In this document: one piece after another, positions 1 to 11,302 of the stretch
Numbering within the stretch: position 1 is the stretch's first letter
Layout of the letters: each line of letters opens with the position of its first letter
The notes under the pieces: model-generated
Database searches by the model: none
The model's input: the letters and a program-made list of their open reading frames with translations, nothing else
What the model was told of the DNA's origin: nothing
Position numbers and translations under genes: made by a program
Assembly: GCA_001599595.1 (NCBI GenBank)
Contig: BCHH01000007.1
Span: 2,250,719 to 2,314,718 of the forward strand
Direction of reading: 5' to 3'
Source of the DNA: Beverwykella pulmonaria
Lineage: Eukaryota > Ascomycota > Dothideomycetes > Pleosporales > Melanommataceae
Length of the DNA stretch: 64,000 nucleotides

Positions 1-1426
1 AAGGGAAGCTTGCGTAATCAAGACTGAGAGTCTTGAACATGTCTGGATATGATAAGCGTTTCAAAATGATATGCACAAAAGAAGAGAATTGAGCATCCAA
101 CAGCTATAGGCATTTCTTAAGCCAAACGTGACATGTGCATTATTCTGGGCTGCTCAAATTGGCCTCTCGTCCCAACTTGTTTACGTCCTGGAAGCCTGGA
201 ATGCGAATGCCGCCAGATGCATTTCCACTGCCACCCCTATTGAGAATGCACTTCTGCCACTGGACGAAGAACAATCATCTAAGCTCCATCATGAATTGTC
301 TCTATCCGGTAATCCAAACAGATCCAGCTCTAGGAAATGCTCCTAATAATTGAGGTCAAGCCACATTCTGTTAGCCTAGAGACGTCTTAAGTTACTGGCT
401 CTTATCTCATCTACTGAATTTGTCACGTGTATCACATGTCATATCATAGGTCCTCTTCTAGCTAGCTCACCCTTCATGGGTATATATAGTCGTCGTGCGA
501 GCAGTCAGCTCTTCACGACTTCCACACACTTTACACACACTTTGTAACGACTAGCACGTGGTAGGAAAAGGGACACGTGGCTACTCGCTTATGGCAGCTA
601 AGGCGCAGACACTTAGCCCCAACACTATATATATTATACTACACAAGGAATACTTGGTTCAAGTATTCTTGTGCGTACCTTTTGGTCAAGTGGGGAAGTC
701 ACGTAGTATTGGCTTAGTAGGCAGGGCGCCTACCTCATTACACACTTTGCCCATCAGACGATTGACTTCCTCTTCTCATTGTGACAGTATTATATAGCTG
801 GATCAGCTGATCGTACTTGAGAGGGATTTCGTAAGTAGGGAGCTTGAATTTAGGTGTACGATTGTATTGAGACGAATCCTTGAGGTTGACTCAGGGCGTC
901 GAGAAGACTATGTACTCCTGCATAGTCATGTGGTCTCCCTCGGGCCCGACGCCTGCCCGGGGCCTTCCGGGGTAGGTGATGTATAATATTGTCACAGTAC
1001 CTCACCAAAGACAGATTACCCACATACACATCTTTATACACTACCCTTGCCTGCATATCTATTAACCATATTCCTGTAAAGATCTTACACTGACTAAGAT
1101 AATACTAGCCCTGAAGGGTATTAGAAGATATTTAATAGAGGACTAGTAGTCGGTAATCTAGGTATGAATAGGGTCAGATCACTGGTATGATACTAGGACA
1201 GTAAAGGGACCTATATGGAGGCCCTTCGGGAAATAGAAGAATTTCTCACAGAACTACTCTAAAAACAGACTGACCGTAACACTAAAAAACAAAAGCTTAA
1301 AATACGTCGTATACGCGTATAATTACAGATTTATATATCATACCGTCAAGAAAAATCACCTGTACTGTACGTACATGCGCCATACTGTAATGGGACATTG
1401 CACTGACAAGTTTGAGAGTAGATAAT

Positions 1427-2197
1427 CTGTAAGCTGGAGCGTGGAGGAGAAGGTGTCAAGATGTGTCTTGTATGTGATGTATGTACAGCTGATATATATA
1501 TATATGACGGACTGATTAGTCAGTGGCATGTCCACGTGACATTATGGTGTCCTCGGCTTACATAATCGGGGTAAATAGGGTGCCTTATGGGAGAGACGAA
1601 TTGCTGGCAAGCTCAGCTGGCAGCGGGAGAGCACTACAGTAATAGGGTAATCGCGTGACTACTAAGCTACGCTGCTACCATATGGGCCAGAATCGGCCTT
1701 ACACATGCGGCAACTATACAGGTCGTAATTGCGACCGCAGTACGTACGGTTAACTACACTGGTTGATCTGTTGGGACCCCCGTCACAACTACGGATGTAT
1801 AGGTGGGTCTTTCGACAACGAATATCCTAGATGTTTTGTTCTATACTTGGTTAGGCTGCTAAGCTTCTCGGGCAGAGTTTTAGGGTCGATCTCAGGAAGC
1901 CTCGGAGCCTCGACCACCAACTATTAGCACCCTCATTTAACAATCAATTCGGCTCTAGGTTGTAAAATTCTACGATCCTGGCCACCATCCTATAGTAATT
2001 TTTTTGGCTTTGTAAGCAAGACACTCCGTCACGTGTATATGCCACTGACTAATCAGTCCATCATATATATATCAGCTGTACATATCTCATACAGTCACAC
2101 ATATACACATACACATACACACGCACAGACATACATACACACACACAGACATACAATACACGTCTTCATACTCTTTCCTCCACACTCCAGCTTACAG
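1427..2197. mobile_element. putative non-autonomous DNA element bounded by long inverted repeats
   Basis: The left arm (1427-1540) and the right arm (2028-2197) are inverted copies of one module. Both start at their outer edge with CTGTAAGCTGGAG, continue with GTGGAGGA, contain TGTACAGCTGATATATATA and GACTGATTAGTCAGTGGCAT, and end at their inner edge at CACGTGAC. The right arm is longer because a CA/TA microsatellite (about 2092-2160) has expanded inside it. About 490 bases separate the arms and hold no transposase-like reading frame. This is what a MITE or a decayed cut-and-paste element would look like. I did not find a clear target-site duplication, so two independent insertions in opposite orientation remain possible. 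Confidence 0.5.
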
Positions 2198-2272
2198 GCT
2201 TGTTTGTAGACAGTTATCGCAATTTGCGCTCGGCTCACGATTGACGCGCTAAGTGCGATTCAGGATCAGGTA

Positions 2273-2431
2273 TCGACGCTCACGGCAGCTCAAGAACCCG
2301 ATCAATATAGCCGAATCTTCCTTGACGAGGTTTGACGCTCACGGCAGCTTAAGAACTTCATCAAGACAGCTGAATCTCCCTTGATGAGTACTGACGCTCA
2401 CGGCAGCTTAAGAACCTCATCAAGATAGCAG
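2273..2431 (+). repeat. tandem repeat, three units of 59-60 bp
   Basis: The core CGACGCTCACGGCAGCT (TGACGCTCACGGCAGCT in the later units), followed by YAAGAACYYSATCAAKAYAGC and a partly conserved spacer, occurs three times, starting near 2273, 2333 and 2392. The last unit lacks its spacer and runs into CAGTCACGTGAA. The array lies just outside the right arm of the inverted-repeat element. No coding frame runs through it. Confidence 0.75.
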
Positions 2432-2802
2432 TCACGTGAACGCACTTCGAGCCTACTCCCCCAAATAAAGCCTTGCTTTCCAAAACCAACTACCACACCT
2501 TGCTCGGCTCGGGCCGATTAGATTGTATAGATGCACTAACAATAGACAATATTGTAGGATTCAGAAATAACGAGCTAGTCCTACCCGGGAAATTCCCTGC
2601 TGGATTGGGGGTGGCTTGGCCAGGCTCATCTCGGCAATTATACAAATTGGGCTGGGCTCAGGGATAGGCTAACTACATCACAATGCCATTGCGAACCATA
2701 GTGTGAAGTAAGAAATTGATAAATCAGACGGCTTTTCCTCTCAACTTGCAGAAAACCATCGCCCCCATGCACGGTAGAGTCATCCACCTCGGAACCTTCA
2801 AC

Positions 2803-3414
2803 ATGTCCTCCTCGACAGTCCCGACAACAACCTACCCCTTTACCTTCACAACCTACTACGCGGGTACATCTATTCTCCCCTTCACCACACCCACAGCCTC
2901 ATCCACCGTCATACCTTTCGCCCCAGGAGGAGCCAACTGCTGCAGCCGATGGTCCCAGATTCCGGAACACCCCTTCGGCCTTAACGCCTCCTGCGCAATT
3001 AGCAACGCCCAATGTGACAACCCCCACGCCTTCTGGGATCTTTACGCCTGTTGTAACGGCGCCGAACCCCAAGCCTTTGGAAACCAGAATCTGTGCTCAG
3101 CGACTTGCGAGGCGGTAGGTCAGACGTGGCAGGAGTTAATGAGCTGTTTAGAAAAGAGAACGAAGGTGGTGGTGTGTAAGCCGAATTTTGATGAGATTGC
3201 GAGCGGTGAGACGGAGACGCCTGCTGCGAGTGGGTCAGCAACGACATCGACTACAACGAGCGGATTAGTGTCAGGTACGACAAGTGGTGTGAGTGCTTCC
3301 AGTTCGACGGGAGCGGCGATCACGGTGGATGTAGTGCATGTAAAGGGGTCGAAGGCTGGGGTTGTAATGTTTGCGATTCTGGCACTTGGGTCGGCGGCTG
3401 GGATGTGTCTGTGA
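2803..3414 (+). CDS. Ser/Thr-rich, cysteine-containing putative cell-surface protein
   Basis: The predicted protein has about 203 residues from the ATG at 2803. In-frame ATGs at 2716 and 2767 would lengthen it, and TTGCAG just upstream could instead be a splice acceptor. The N-terminal third is Thr/Pro/Ser-rich. A central cysteine block contains a CC pair, a second CC pair (ACCNG) and further single cysteines. A Ser/Thr-rich linker follows, and the protein ends in a hydrophobic segment (GVVMFAILALGSAAGMCL). A glycosylated stalk with a C-terminal hydrophobic tail suggests a GPI-anchored or membrane-anchored wall protein. No N-terminal signal peptide is seen from this start, so a first exon may be missing. 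Family not recognised. Confidence 0.6.
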   Translation: MSSSTVPTTTYPFTFTTYYAGTSILPFTTPTASSTVIPFAPGGANCCSRWSQIPEHPFGLNASCAISNAQCDNPHAFWDLYACCNGAEPQAFGNQNLCSATCEAVGQTWQELMSCLEKRTKVVVCKPNFDEIASGETETPAASGSATTSTTTSGLVSGTTSGVSASSSTGAAITVDVVHVKGSKAGVVMFAILALGSAAGMCL

Positions 3415-4951
3415 AATGAGAAAAATGATGAAAACCCCGGATTACTGCAAGTCATTTGCATGTGGCAAATTTTGATATCCTTGTCGTGAAGGATGTACAA
3501 GAAATGGGCACGTTCCTCTCTCAACATCTCGGAACTTTACCAGTGCTAACGGACACAGTCAGGATTTACTCTTTCTAATTAAAATACCTAGACGACGAAG
3601 AAATGGAGGCGCAAGGCCTGGCAGGATAAATAAGGACGACAGCGGCTGAATAGGAATGACAAATACAGGTTATAGACTAATGTCTAATCATCTTCTCAAG
3701 ACAAATTGCCTCACTGGCATCCAATTTTCCTATTGCCGACGGACCGCGATCCTCAAATTTGATGCATGGTGATAGGATCCGTGCATTTTGTGATTCTTTA
3801 ATCCCTCAACAAGCTCCCGCGCTGTCTTTTTTAACCCTCTGTAGACACAGTCCCATGTCTCCATCCTCATTACTCTCAGTGAACGTCATATCCTCCAGCC
3901 ACCTGATCCTTGCTGAATGAGGCTGCCCGGGAGCTCGAATCCACGACGGCTACCATAACTGAGAGTTTTCCCTCAATTTTTCAGAAAAATACGACGTAGA
4001 ACAAATCCTAGGGACCCACATCTATCGCAGAAAGCCCCAATATCGTTTCAAATGGCTTGTTTATGGGGATTGTCTGGTGGGTATGACAGATCCAACTTTA
4101 AGAATAGCCCACACAAATTCCATGACTACCACATGGCCAACTCTACCCGCCCAGGGCCTGCAAACAGGCTGGATCCTTGGCTATGGTGCTGAGAGGATTG
4201 ACATGTCGCCGGCGATTGGCGGATTTTCCCTCAGGTTCTGATGCGGACCTCTGTATTTGTGAGCCGGGTGTGGGTGAGACGGTATGAAGATGTGTATTGT
4301 GTGTGTGATATATATATAGAGGACTGATTAGCGAGTGGCATATGCACGTAACTAGTATAGTTTTCTAGGCTTAAGCTATTCTCTTTGCTTAGGATTACTA
4401 TATAGCTTTTTAAATTGGCTTTCCTACATTTCGCATATAGGAATAGAACGTTGGGACCAGGTATATGGAATGGGCTGTGCCATAAATGGTGGATCCTCCA
4501 GCCGCACTTGCCAATCCCTTACAAAGCCTTCCTAAGAGTATTTCTTTGAGACGTCAACCATTCGTAATACCTTATGTTCTCCTTCTGTTAAGTTTAGGAA
4601 TATAATGTATAGTGTAACGGGCAGCTATTTGAGTAGAGAGCTGAAAGCGGGTTGCATTACAAGTGACTAGGTGTCGAGTAGAGGTGACCTGGCTGGGTGT
4701 TTATATACACGGTACGGCGCGCTAAGGCCTTAGCGAGTGCATGTGACGAGGCAGAATAGTCGTCACACGTATACGTTAATTTCCTTTTGGTCACTCCCTT
4801 ACAAGCACGCCAGTGCTAAGGCGTGCTTCTCGAATATACTACGCAGTTTCTCAACGTGAAAATTACAGATCAGAAGTCGGTGCGAAAAAAAAGCATAGCC
4901 CTCCCTACATAGTGTTTTAGAAAAATCTCCTCTCATGTTACCCCAAAACTC
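3415..4951. other. intergenic stretch
   Basis: No gene is visible. It holds the solo repeat copy at 4279-4351 and AT-rich sequence. The stretch 4613-4850 (TGTAACGGGC onward, with GC-rich and palindromic patches such as TACACGGTACGG) could be a decayed LTR fragment, but I could not pair it with a second copy. Confidence 0.5.
4279..4351 (+). repeat. solo copy of the inverted-repeat module
   Basis: This stretch matches the arms at 1427-1540 and 2028-2197. It has GGTATGAAGATGTGTATTGT, a TG-rich tract, TGATATATATA, then GGACTGATTAGCGAGTGGCAT and GCACGTAAC. It is closer to the right arm (TATGAAGA..GTGTATTGT) than to the left. No inverted partner is obvious within the next kilobase, so it looks like a single decayed end or a solo insertion. 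Confidence 0.5.
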
Positions 4952-5425
4952 TCAATTCTCCCTCAAAAATTTCTCCAATACCTCGACAATGACCTGATGA
5001 TCCTGATCCTGTTTTAGCCCACTAACAACCACCACGGCAACAGTCCCTTCCACTCCCTTCACCCTAATCGGAAACCCCCCGCCATGAATCGCGAACTCGC
5101 CCGCCCTTTCCCCAAGCCTGAATTTCTTCGCGAAAGTCTCTTCGTCGCCGGCATACTTGTTATGCAGTGCCCAAGAACTGACACCCCAGCGGAGAACGGA
5201 GTTACGCTTGCGAGCCACCCAGGTGTCGTTGTCGGGTTGGACACCTGAGCGGGAGGCACAGTGGAAGAGCACAGAGTGGGAATTTGCGAGGGAAATGTTT
5301 ACAATAGCCGGGGCGGTGGAGAGGGTCCGGAGAGTGGTGCGCAGAGTGCAACCTAGGGTGAAGGCGTCGTCGGCTGTGAAGTGTGGAAGGGATAGGCTTA
5401 TTTCTTCGGCGACGATGGCGTTGTA
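4952..5425 (-). CDS. UPF0303/HbpS-like protein (YBR137W type), 5' end not found
   Basis: The 157 residues visible on the minus strand match the UPF0303 branch of the GlcG/HbpS (DUF336) superfamily. Landmarks are the N-terminal AEEISLSLPHFTADDAFTLG, the central WVARKRNSVLRWGVSSW, the FAIHGGGFPIRV strand, and SGLKQDQDHQVIVEVLEKF near the end. Yeast Ybr137w is a cytosolic member. The exon begins after a good acceptor (branch TTACTAAC, then GGAATAG, with TAC at 5425). Upstream I found no ATG with a usable donor: the nearest ATGs run into stops or would need an intron under 40 bases. Either exon 1 is distant or unusual, or the gene has lost its start in this repeat-rich region. The remaining frame is open and well conserved. 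Confidence 0.75.
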   Translation of the reverse strand, partial: YNAIVAEEISLSLPHFTADDAFTLGCTLRTTLRTLSTAPAIVNISLANSHSVLFHCASRSGVQPDNDTWVARKRNSVLRWGVSSWALHNKYAGDEETFAKKFRLGERAGEFAIHGGGFPIRVKGVEGTVAVVVVSGLKQDQDHQVIVEVLEKFLREN

Positions 5426-5935
5426 CTATTCCGTGGTAGTTAGTAAGATGTTAAAGCTAAGAACCATGTAGGATGAATCTACGTCAGTCTTTGCTGCTCG
5501 TAAAACAGTCTTGTCAGGATTTGCCCTGTGATGGATTAGAAGGCGATTAGGCAGTGGAGTGACAAAGTGAGCTACATTTTATGTAATGTATCCGATATAT
5601 GAATGTCGAAGGCGGGAACGAGATTTTTGAATAGATGGCGAAGTTTACGTGGGAGAATGCTTGATGTATGAGACTGATTTTGCAATTATTCAGCATTCGT
5701 CCCGATTGGCTAAGTCTAGCCCACTTTTTGAGTTGTTACCTTTCTAGCTTCATACGGAATGGGCTACCTCTAGGCCACCTTGGCAGGATTAGGTATGTAT
5801 AAATGATCTATTAGTTTTCGTCCGAAGTAGTCATGAGAACGCAGTAAGGTGAACGTCAAAAGAAAAAGCCAACTTGCTTGGAATTGCATGACCATTGGCG
5901 CTTATCCTTGGCACAAGATTGCACACATTCGACAA

Positions 5936-8519
5936 TCAGCTTAACCCTTCATGTTCCTCCTCTGGCAGTACATGTAGCGGTTTCTTCGAGCTCTCGCCTT
6001 CTTCCAAGCCGTAAGACGCCCTACCCATAGTACCCTCCCCAGCCTCACCCTCCGCCATACTGGCAGTGCTTAACCTCAGCGCATCCTCTCCCCTCTCTTT
6101 AACGTCCATCGCAAACCGCTCAACAGGTGGATTCTTCTTCAAATACCTGACTAGACTCTCACACAATCTATCTAGCACGAACTCACTCTCGCTTTGCTCT
6201 GCCATCATCGGCGAGTTCTCACCCAGCCAGTCCCACTGCACGAGCCCCTCTTCTTCCTCCTCATGTGCGACCTCTTGGTTGTCCTTGGCGACAGAGAACC
6301 GGATGAGACGCGTGAACTCAGCCCACTCCTCATATTTGTAGGCACGGGGCTTATCGAGTGTGAGATCGTGCGCTGTGCGACGTATTGCGAGGGCGAGTTG
6401 ACGCGCAAGGGCTGCAGCGTCTGGTTGCTTCGCTTGCACAGCGAGGGCTTCCACGGATGGTGAGAGGATACCTGCAGCATATGCGTCGTCCTTGGGCATT
6501 GTGCCTGCGGAGCTAGAAGTTTCTTCCTTCTCTTTCTCTTTGAGAATTTTTTCGAGGGTCTCGACGCGGTTACGAAGCTCGTTATGTTTGGTCTGCCATT
6601 CTCGTGTTGCTTTGGCTAGGCCGAGGGAGAGCCAGGGGTGCTTCTCTACGAGCGAGGTCCATATTCCTTCTTTTGGCAAGATTGTGAAGTCGGCGACTTT
6701 ACTGGACCATGTGTTGAAAGCTGACACGACGGTTGATGTGAGGTCAGAAGCCAACATCGTGATACTAGGAACGGCAATAATAGACCAAATCAGGAAGAAG
6801 CACCGCCCTGCTCCAGTCTTTGGCGCGAAATCCCCGTATCCAATTGAAAGAATTGCAACCCAACAGAAGTATACAGTCTCCCAGTAGCCTTGACCTGTCG
6901 TTCCCCCTTCAGCTTTCCAAAAAGCAACAGCGCCAACACACCAGAAGATGACGAAGATGGACAGACTGATGCTAAGACGCCACGAGTTCTTCCATAGTTT
7001 GGCTTTCTGTTGCAATTTGCGCATCTCGTCGAAACGAAGTTTCTCGCTTCGCAATAGTTTGATTCTGTTATTCTTCTTCACACGGCTTCCAAGTGTGCTG
7101 TTCCTGGTCAATGTTCTCCCTATGGACACGCCACTGTTCATAGTCATTTCATAGTGCAAAGCAGTGGCCGGGGATCGGGAGCTAGGTTTTGTCGCCTGCT
7201 TGGCCATCGCTCGCTCTCGCGCCATTTCTGCTTCAATCTCTTTTCGCTGGAGCTCAAGACTTGTTGCCACAGTCCTGCCTTCAGTTCGCTGACGTTGATG
7301 TTCGAAGTGACTTCTTGTGATCTTCTGTTCTCCAAGTTCTTGCACTGATCGATAGATACTGGAAACCACGAGACCGAGCATGATAATACCGCCTAGTGAG
7401 AATGGAATGACTAGAGCTCGGCTAGCGGTCCTGGTTGGGTAGAGGTCACCGAATCCGATAGTCAATATGGTAACATCACAGTAGTACAGCTAAGGAATGT
7501 CAGTGAATCACGCGAACGTAGCAGGATGGTGATCGTACTGCATCGTTGTATTGCCAACCCTCGAGACGAGCATAGACTCCGGCACCGCCACCTAACCAAA
7601 TGAAGTAGAACATCGTTTGAACGATCAACGTCCTTTGATCTTCCGTGAGGTCAAAGTATTGGGGGTAATGGCCACGAACGTAACCCACGAGGTTAATCAT
7701 CAAAATGGAAGCAAGAAGGAAGTAAAATGATGCAGCGGCAATTGCATACCAGAATCCTCCAGAGTAGGTTTCATATGGGGCGACAGGTCTGTTATAGACA
7801 TGCATTGCAGTGAGATCTCCGATGAGCTAGAGGGATTTAGTGTGTGATGATATTGATAATATGAGTAGAGTGACTTACGATGCCGCAAGAGATAAACCAC
7901 AGCACGATTGTCATTGGAAGGGAGATGATGTATCGAATTCGATTGGTGAAATTAAGAAGCAGGAAGAAATTGCCGACGAACCCGAGTATGAGCGACGCTA
8001 CATTGATCCAGTAACACCTATATACCTTAGTCGATTCCTTTGGGGCGTATAAGTAAGTTGCTTACCATCGAGGATCCCGTATCGGCACTGCTTTCAATTG
8101 CGGTACCGTGGCGGTGGGGTCTGCTGGGTCCCTCAAATCCAACCTCCAGAATGTAACCAGGGCGCCAATCGAAAGAACGTTTGCAAGAGGGCCCAGGGTC
8201 GCAGCCAAGATGGGAATAGCAGTGCTAGCAAACCACCAATCCCTAAAGAATTCAGCAATGAACTAATGCAGCCTCTGATATCTACACAATCCCAAACAGG
8301 AAGTGAAAATGAGGCTGACATTTGGTATTATACTTACACAGTGTCGTCATCATGCCTACCTCTCATATGAACCTTCCAGAGTTTGAACTTTGTTCCCGCC
8401 TCTTCACTATCAAGGTCAAACGCCGTGTTCTTGGCCTGGAAGACGGCATGCTTGAAAGACTTTCCGAAAGGCTCATTCCTTTGGCGGCGCTCGGAAAATT
8501 CCTCAATCAGACTCGGCAT
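5936..8519 (-). CDS. TOK1-type outward-rectifying two-pore potassium channel
   Basis: Five exons (8519-8338, 8242-8066, 8017-7879, 7826-7539, 7489-5936) join in frame to about 779 residues. This is a plasma-membrane K+ channel with the fungal eight-helix, two-pore arrangement. The first helices begin at DWWFASTAIPILAATLGPL. The first selectivity filter TIGFGDLYP is built across the last splice. The second filter is SIGYGDFAP. A basic linker separates the two pore units, and the long cytosolic C-terminus is charged, with a coiled-coil-prone segment. TOK channels pass outward K+ current and set membrane potential. An alternative ATG at 8528 would add three residues. All five splices use GT-AG with CTAAC/CTAAG-like branch points. 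Confidence 0.92.
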
Positions 8520-8528
8520 GCTGATCAC

Positions 8529-9610
8529 AGGTAATCAGAGCTTTGAGTTAGAGTCGAACGAATTGCAATATAGCAAAAGATCAAGAGTTGTAATTGCGAC
8601 AGATAATGAGCAACCAGGGTTGTGACCAAGTTCTCGGCATTTTAGCGTGCAGCTAGAGCGAAATCTGGCAGGGCGGAGGCTCGATATGTCGGTTGAGCGG
8701 CGATCTTGGATTGGATGAAAACCTGGGGAATATGCACGTCTATCGTGTAGCTTTACGCCACCCGATAAGGATCTTGACCCACGCACAATTGGTGTGACTA
8801 TTTCGTGGAGACACTATGGTTAAAAGTTCCATCTGGCGGCGATGTTCTGTGCATGAGTGAGTGAGAGTCTGCTTCCAGAGATCTCTAACCGCAATTGTCC
8901 TTCCTGGTATATGTAGAAGCGCAGCGCATTGCTGATCTAGATTCGCTGACCGCTCGCTGAGATTGCTTGGGTGGCTTGTATTCTTCTGAAGAGGGGAAGC
9001 GCGAGAACCGGACCCTAAAACCGCCGTGTTATCTGCCGAAGTTCACAATATCGCCAAGCCCAGGAACGTCTTGTGAAGTTTCTCATCTAGGAGGAGCACC
9101 TTATACAGATGTGACAGTTATCCCACTGCACTTGAATGATAAGACATCTATTTGAGGTAAGAAACACTGTCTGCCGCCTGGGATTGTATAGCGGACAAAT
9201 CTCTTTTACATCTTTACTGATCTCGTAGAGTTGGCAAGAGAGGAGAGCATCAACCTAATGAATGGTCATCCTTCCAAGTCATGATCTTGAGTCTCCTTCG
9301 AGATGTGGCCACCAAGGTTAGATCTAGGATAGAAAATTGATAGAACTGCCCATCTGACGGTGTAATTGTATGGTGAGGAACCCTCGGAATTTGTTCGGCG
9401 AGCGCTGACGTAATGGCGGGGCTGGACTTAACCATATTCGTCTTAAAGCTTCAGCTCCTCGAATCTTTTGGATGGCAACATTCAGCTCGCCGACTTCTTC
9501 TCAGCTATGACTGCAGCCGAAATACTTCTATATATTACGAACATGATCCATCCTATCTCCCCTCATCCCTGCGACCATCTCAGCGCTGACCCTCTCGGCT
9601 AACCCCAATC
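8529..9610. other. divergent intergenic region
   Basis: About 1.1 kb lies between the divergently transcribed K+ channel and the membrane-protein gene at 9611. It must hold both promoters. I see no conserved open frame. Confidence 0.6.
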
Positions 9611-10816
9611 ATGGCCGTGTGTACTATCCAGGGCAACACTGATATGTACGGTCTCGGCATCCGTTTAGGTTTCTACCTGCAATGGTTCGGAGCAATCTGC
9701 GCGTCTTGGAACACCAAAACACGTGACGAAGTTAAAGGCTTACGCTTCTCCAACGACATGTTCGTGGCCGCTTCGTTCCTGGCATTGATCATCCTCACAG
9801 CCCAAAATGTCGACGTCCTTCAACCTGTGGAATCATATATCGTTCTATTATTGATGTTTGGACAATACCTAGCAATAGTGCCGATTTACCTCTGGCGACT
9901 CCTCACGAGGTGTAACCCGTACTGGGATCCCACTCGTTTTCCACTTGTGAACCCAGGAGCCTTGGCTGCTAATTTGAGTTTCGCCTTGCTGATTGCTGTT
10001 CTCGGATTCCAGTACTGGTTCTGGTTCGCTCGAGTACCTATCCTGAACAATGCTGATTGCCAGCAGTACGGTTTCCTCTTCTCCAAAGTACGATTGAACA
10101 GCAAAACTTCCGTAGCCTTGAATGTTCTGATGTACGTTTGGCTCGGGCTAGTCTGCCTCTATATGTTCGCATTGCAAATCAGACACTTGCTTGGATTTCC
10201 AGAGCCGGATGAGGATCGAAAAGATAGGTTCACGAGTCAGCCACAAAAGGATGCACATATTCGACTGCTCCGCAGGCTCGAAGGATGTAGCAAGCTTATC
10301 ACTGCTATTGTCATCACTACTGCCACCGAGCTCACCATCAAGTGGAACAAGATCGAGGGCATTAATTCGCTCTCCGGCGCCGGTCAGACTATTCCCTTTG
10401 CAATCGGTGTTGGGGCAATTATACGTGTCATATACGTCTACTTCAAGCCACTCCGGTCAAATAATCCAGGCGAAAACAGAGGGCGCGACAATGGGAGAGA
10501 CGGTGGCGGTAGATACAATCACAATGCAGAAAGAAGCAGAAGCAGAAGCTCAAGCCCAATCCCCGTTCGACGACTTCCGAGGATGTCGAAAAACCCAAAT
10601 ACTTCCTCCGTCCGCAATCCGCACGATAGACCAATACCCGTAAGACAGCTTCCAACGGCAGGTTCCTCCAACTTCAATATCACAAAAATTTCAAAGGAAG
10701 GCCACCGATCAACCGGTCCAACACATCCTCTGCCTCCTAATCATCCTCATGCGCATAGGGACAACTCTGAAAGGGAGCGGCAAAGAAAACGATCGAATTC
10801 CGAGGTTTGGGTCTGA
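9611..10816 (+). CDS. fungal multi-pass membrane protein of unknown function
   Basis: The frame encodes 401 residues in one exon. Hydrophobic segments at about residues 15-32, 50-68, 74-97, 117-140, 168-190, 230-247 and 262-280 suggest six or seven membrane spans. The first is preceded by MYGLGIRLGFYLQWFG. A conserved-looking loop contains CQQYGFLFSKVRLNS. The C-terminal 110 residues are hydrophilic, rich in Arg, Ser, Pro and Asn (RGRDNGRDGGGR, RSRSRSSSPIPVRR) and probably disordered and cytosolic. I recall similar orphan proteins in other Pezizomycotina, but no function. The start fits: a pyrimidine-rich leader precedes the ATG at 9611 and the frame is closed upstream. Confidence 0.8.
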   Translation: MAVCTIQGNTDMYGLGIRLGFYLQWFGAICASWNTKTRDEVKGLRFSNDMFVAASFLALIILTAQNVDVLQPVESYIVLLLMFGQYLAIVPIYLWRLLTRCNPYWDPTRFPLVNPGALAANLSFALLIAVLGFQYWFWFARVPILNNADCQQYGFLFSKVRLNSKTSVALNVLMYVWLGLVCLYMFALQIRHLLGFPEPDEDRKDRFTSQPQKDAHIRLLRRLEGCSKLITAIVITTATELTIKWNKIEGINSLSGAGQTIPFAIGVGAIIRVIYVYFKPLRSNNPGENRGRDNGRDGGGRYNHNAERSRSRSSSPIPVRRLPRMSKNPNTSSVRNPHDRPIPVRQLPTAGSSNFNITKISKEGHRSTGPTHPLPPNHPHAHRDNSERERQRKRSNSEVWV

Positions 10817-11302
10817 AAGAACCGAGTTCCAAACCCAATTGGCGAGGAGTATGTCATGATATCACTTATGGAGGGTCGTTGCATGGGACTAGATTACTGC
10901 ATCTATGCGTATATGGAGGGGCTCAGATTGGTCACCTTTGGCCGTGCCTGAGTTTACGTCCGCAGGCAAGAAATATTACAGGATGGAACTAAGCGACGGG
11001 GTAAATCTGGAGCACTACGCTGATTAGGCATCTCTTTAGTGCTCATTCTGCTTTAATTGATAATTTACTTGATTGAAGTAGCTAATCACGTGATGAGATC
11101 TTAATCTAGCGCTCATTTCGTTGGCCGGAATCGTCCCGCTTGGAACCGGCATTCCGCTATTTGTGCTAGGCCATACAAGAACTTGCATGTGTGAGTCAAA
11201 CCTCAGCCTTAGGTCTCTTCTCCGCTTGGCAGGGTGCTCAGTTTTTAAGTAACGTCTCTATATATATATATTAAGACTTAGAGTTTGCTAATCTTTAGAT
11301 GA

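Larger units (their letters stand above)
1..2802. other. gene-poor, repeat-bearing region
   Basis: Apart from the inverted-repeat element and the tandem repeat, I see no convincing gene. There is an AT-rich stretch with several TATATATA tracts, an imperfect hairpin near 642-675 (CACAAGGAATACTTG pairing with CAAGTATTCTTGTG), and an inverted pair GTGACAGTATTATA / TATAATATTGTCAC near 781 and 975. Open frames here are short and have no recognisable protein features. Confidence 0.6.

Noticed and set aside
543..800. possible LTR starting TGTAACG, similar in opening to 4613
   Set aside because: No matching second copy, primer-binding site or reverse-transcriptase frame; the resemblance is only a few short words.
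1603..1680. tRNA-like sequence (AGCTCAGCTGGCAGCGGGAGAGCAC)
   Set aside because: It resembles a D arm, but no convincing anticodon stem, T arm or B box follows, so it is at most a SINE-like fragment.
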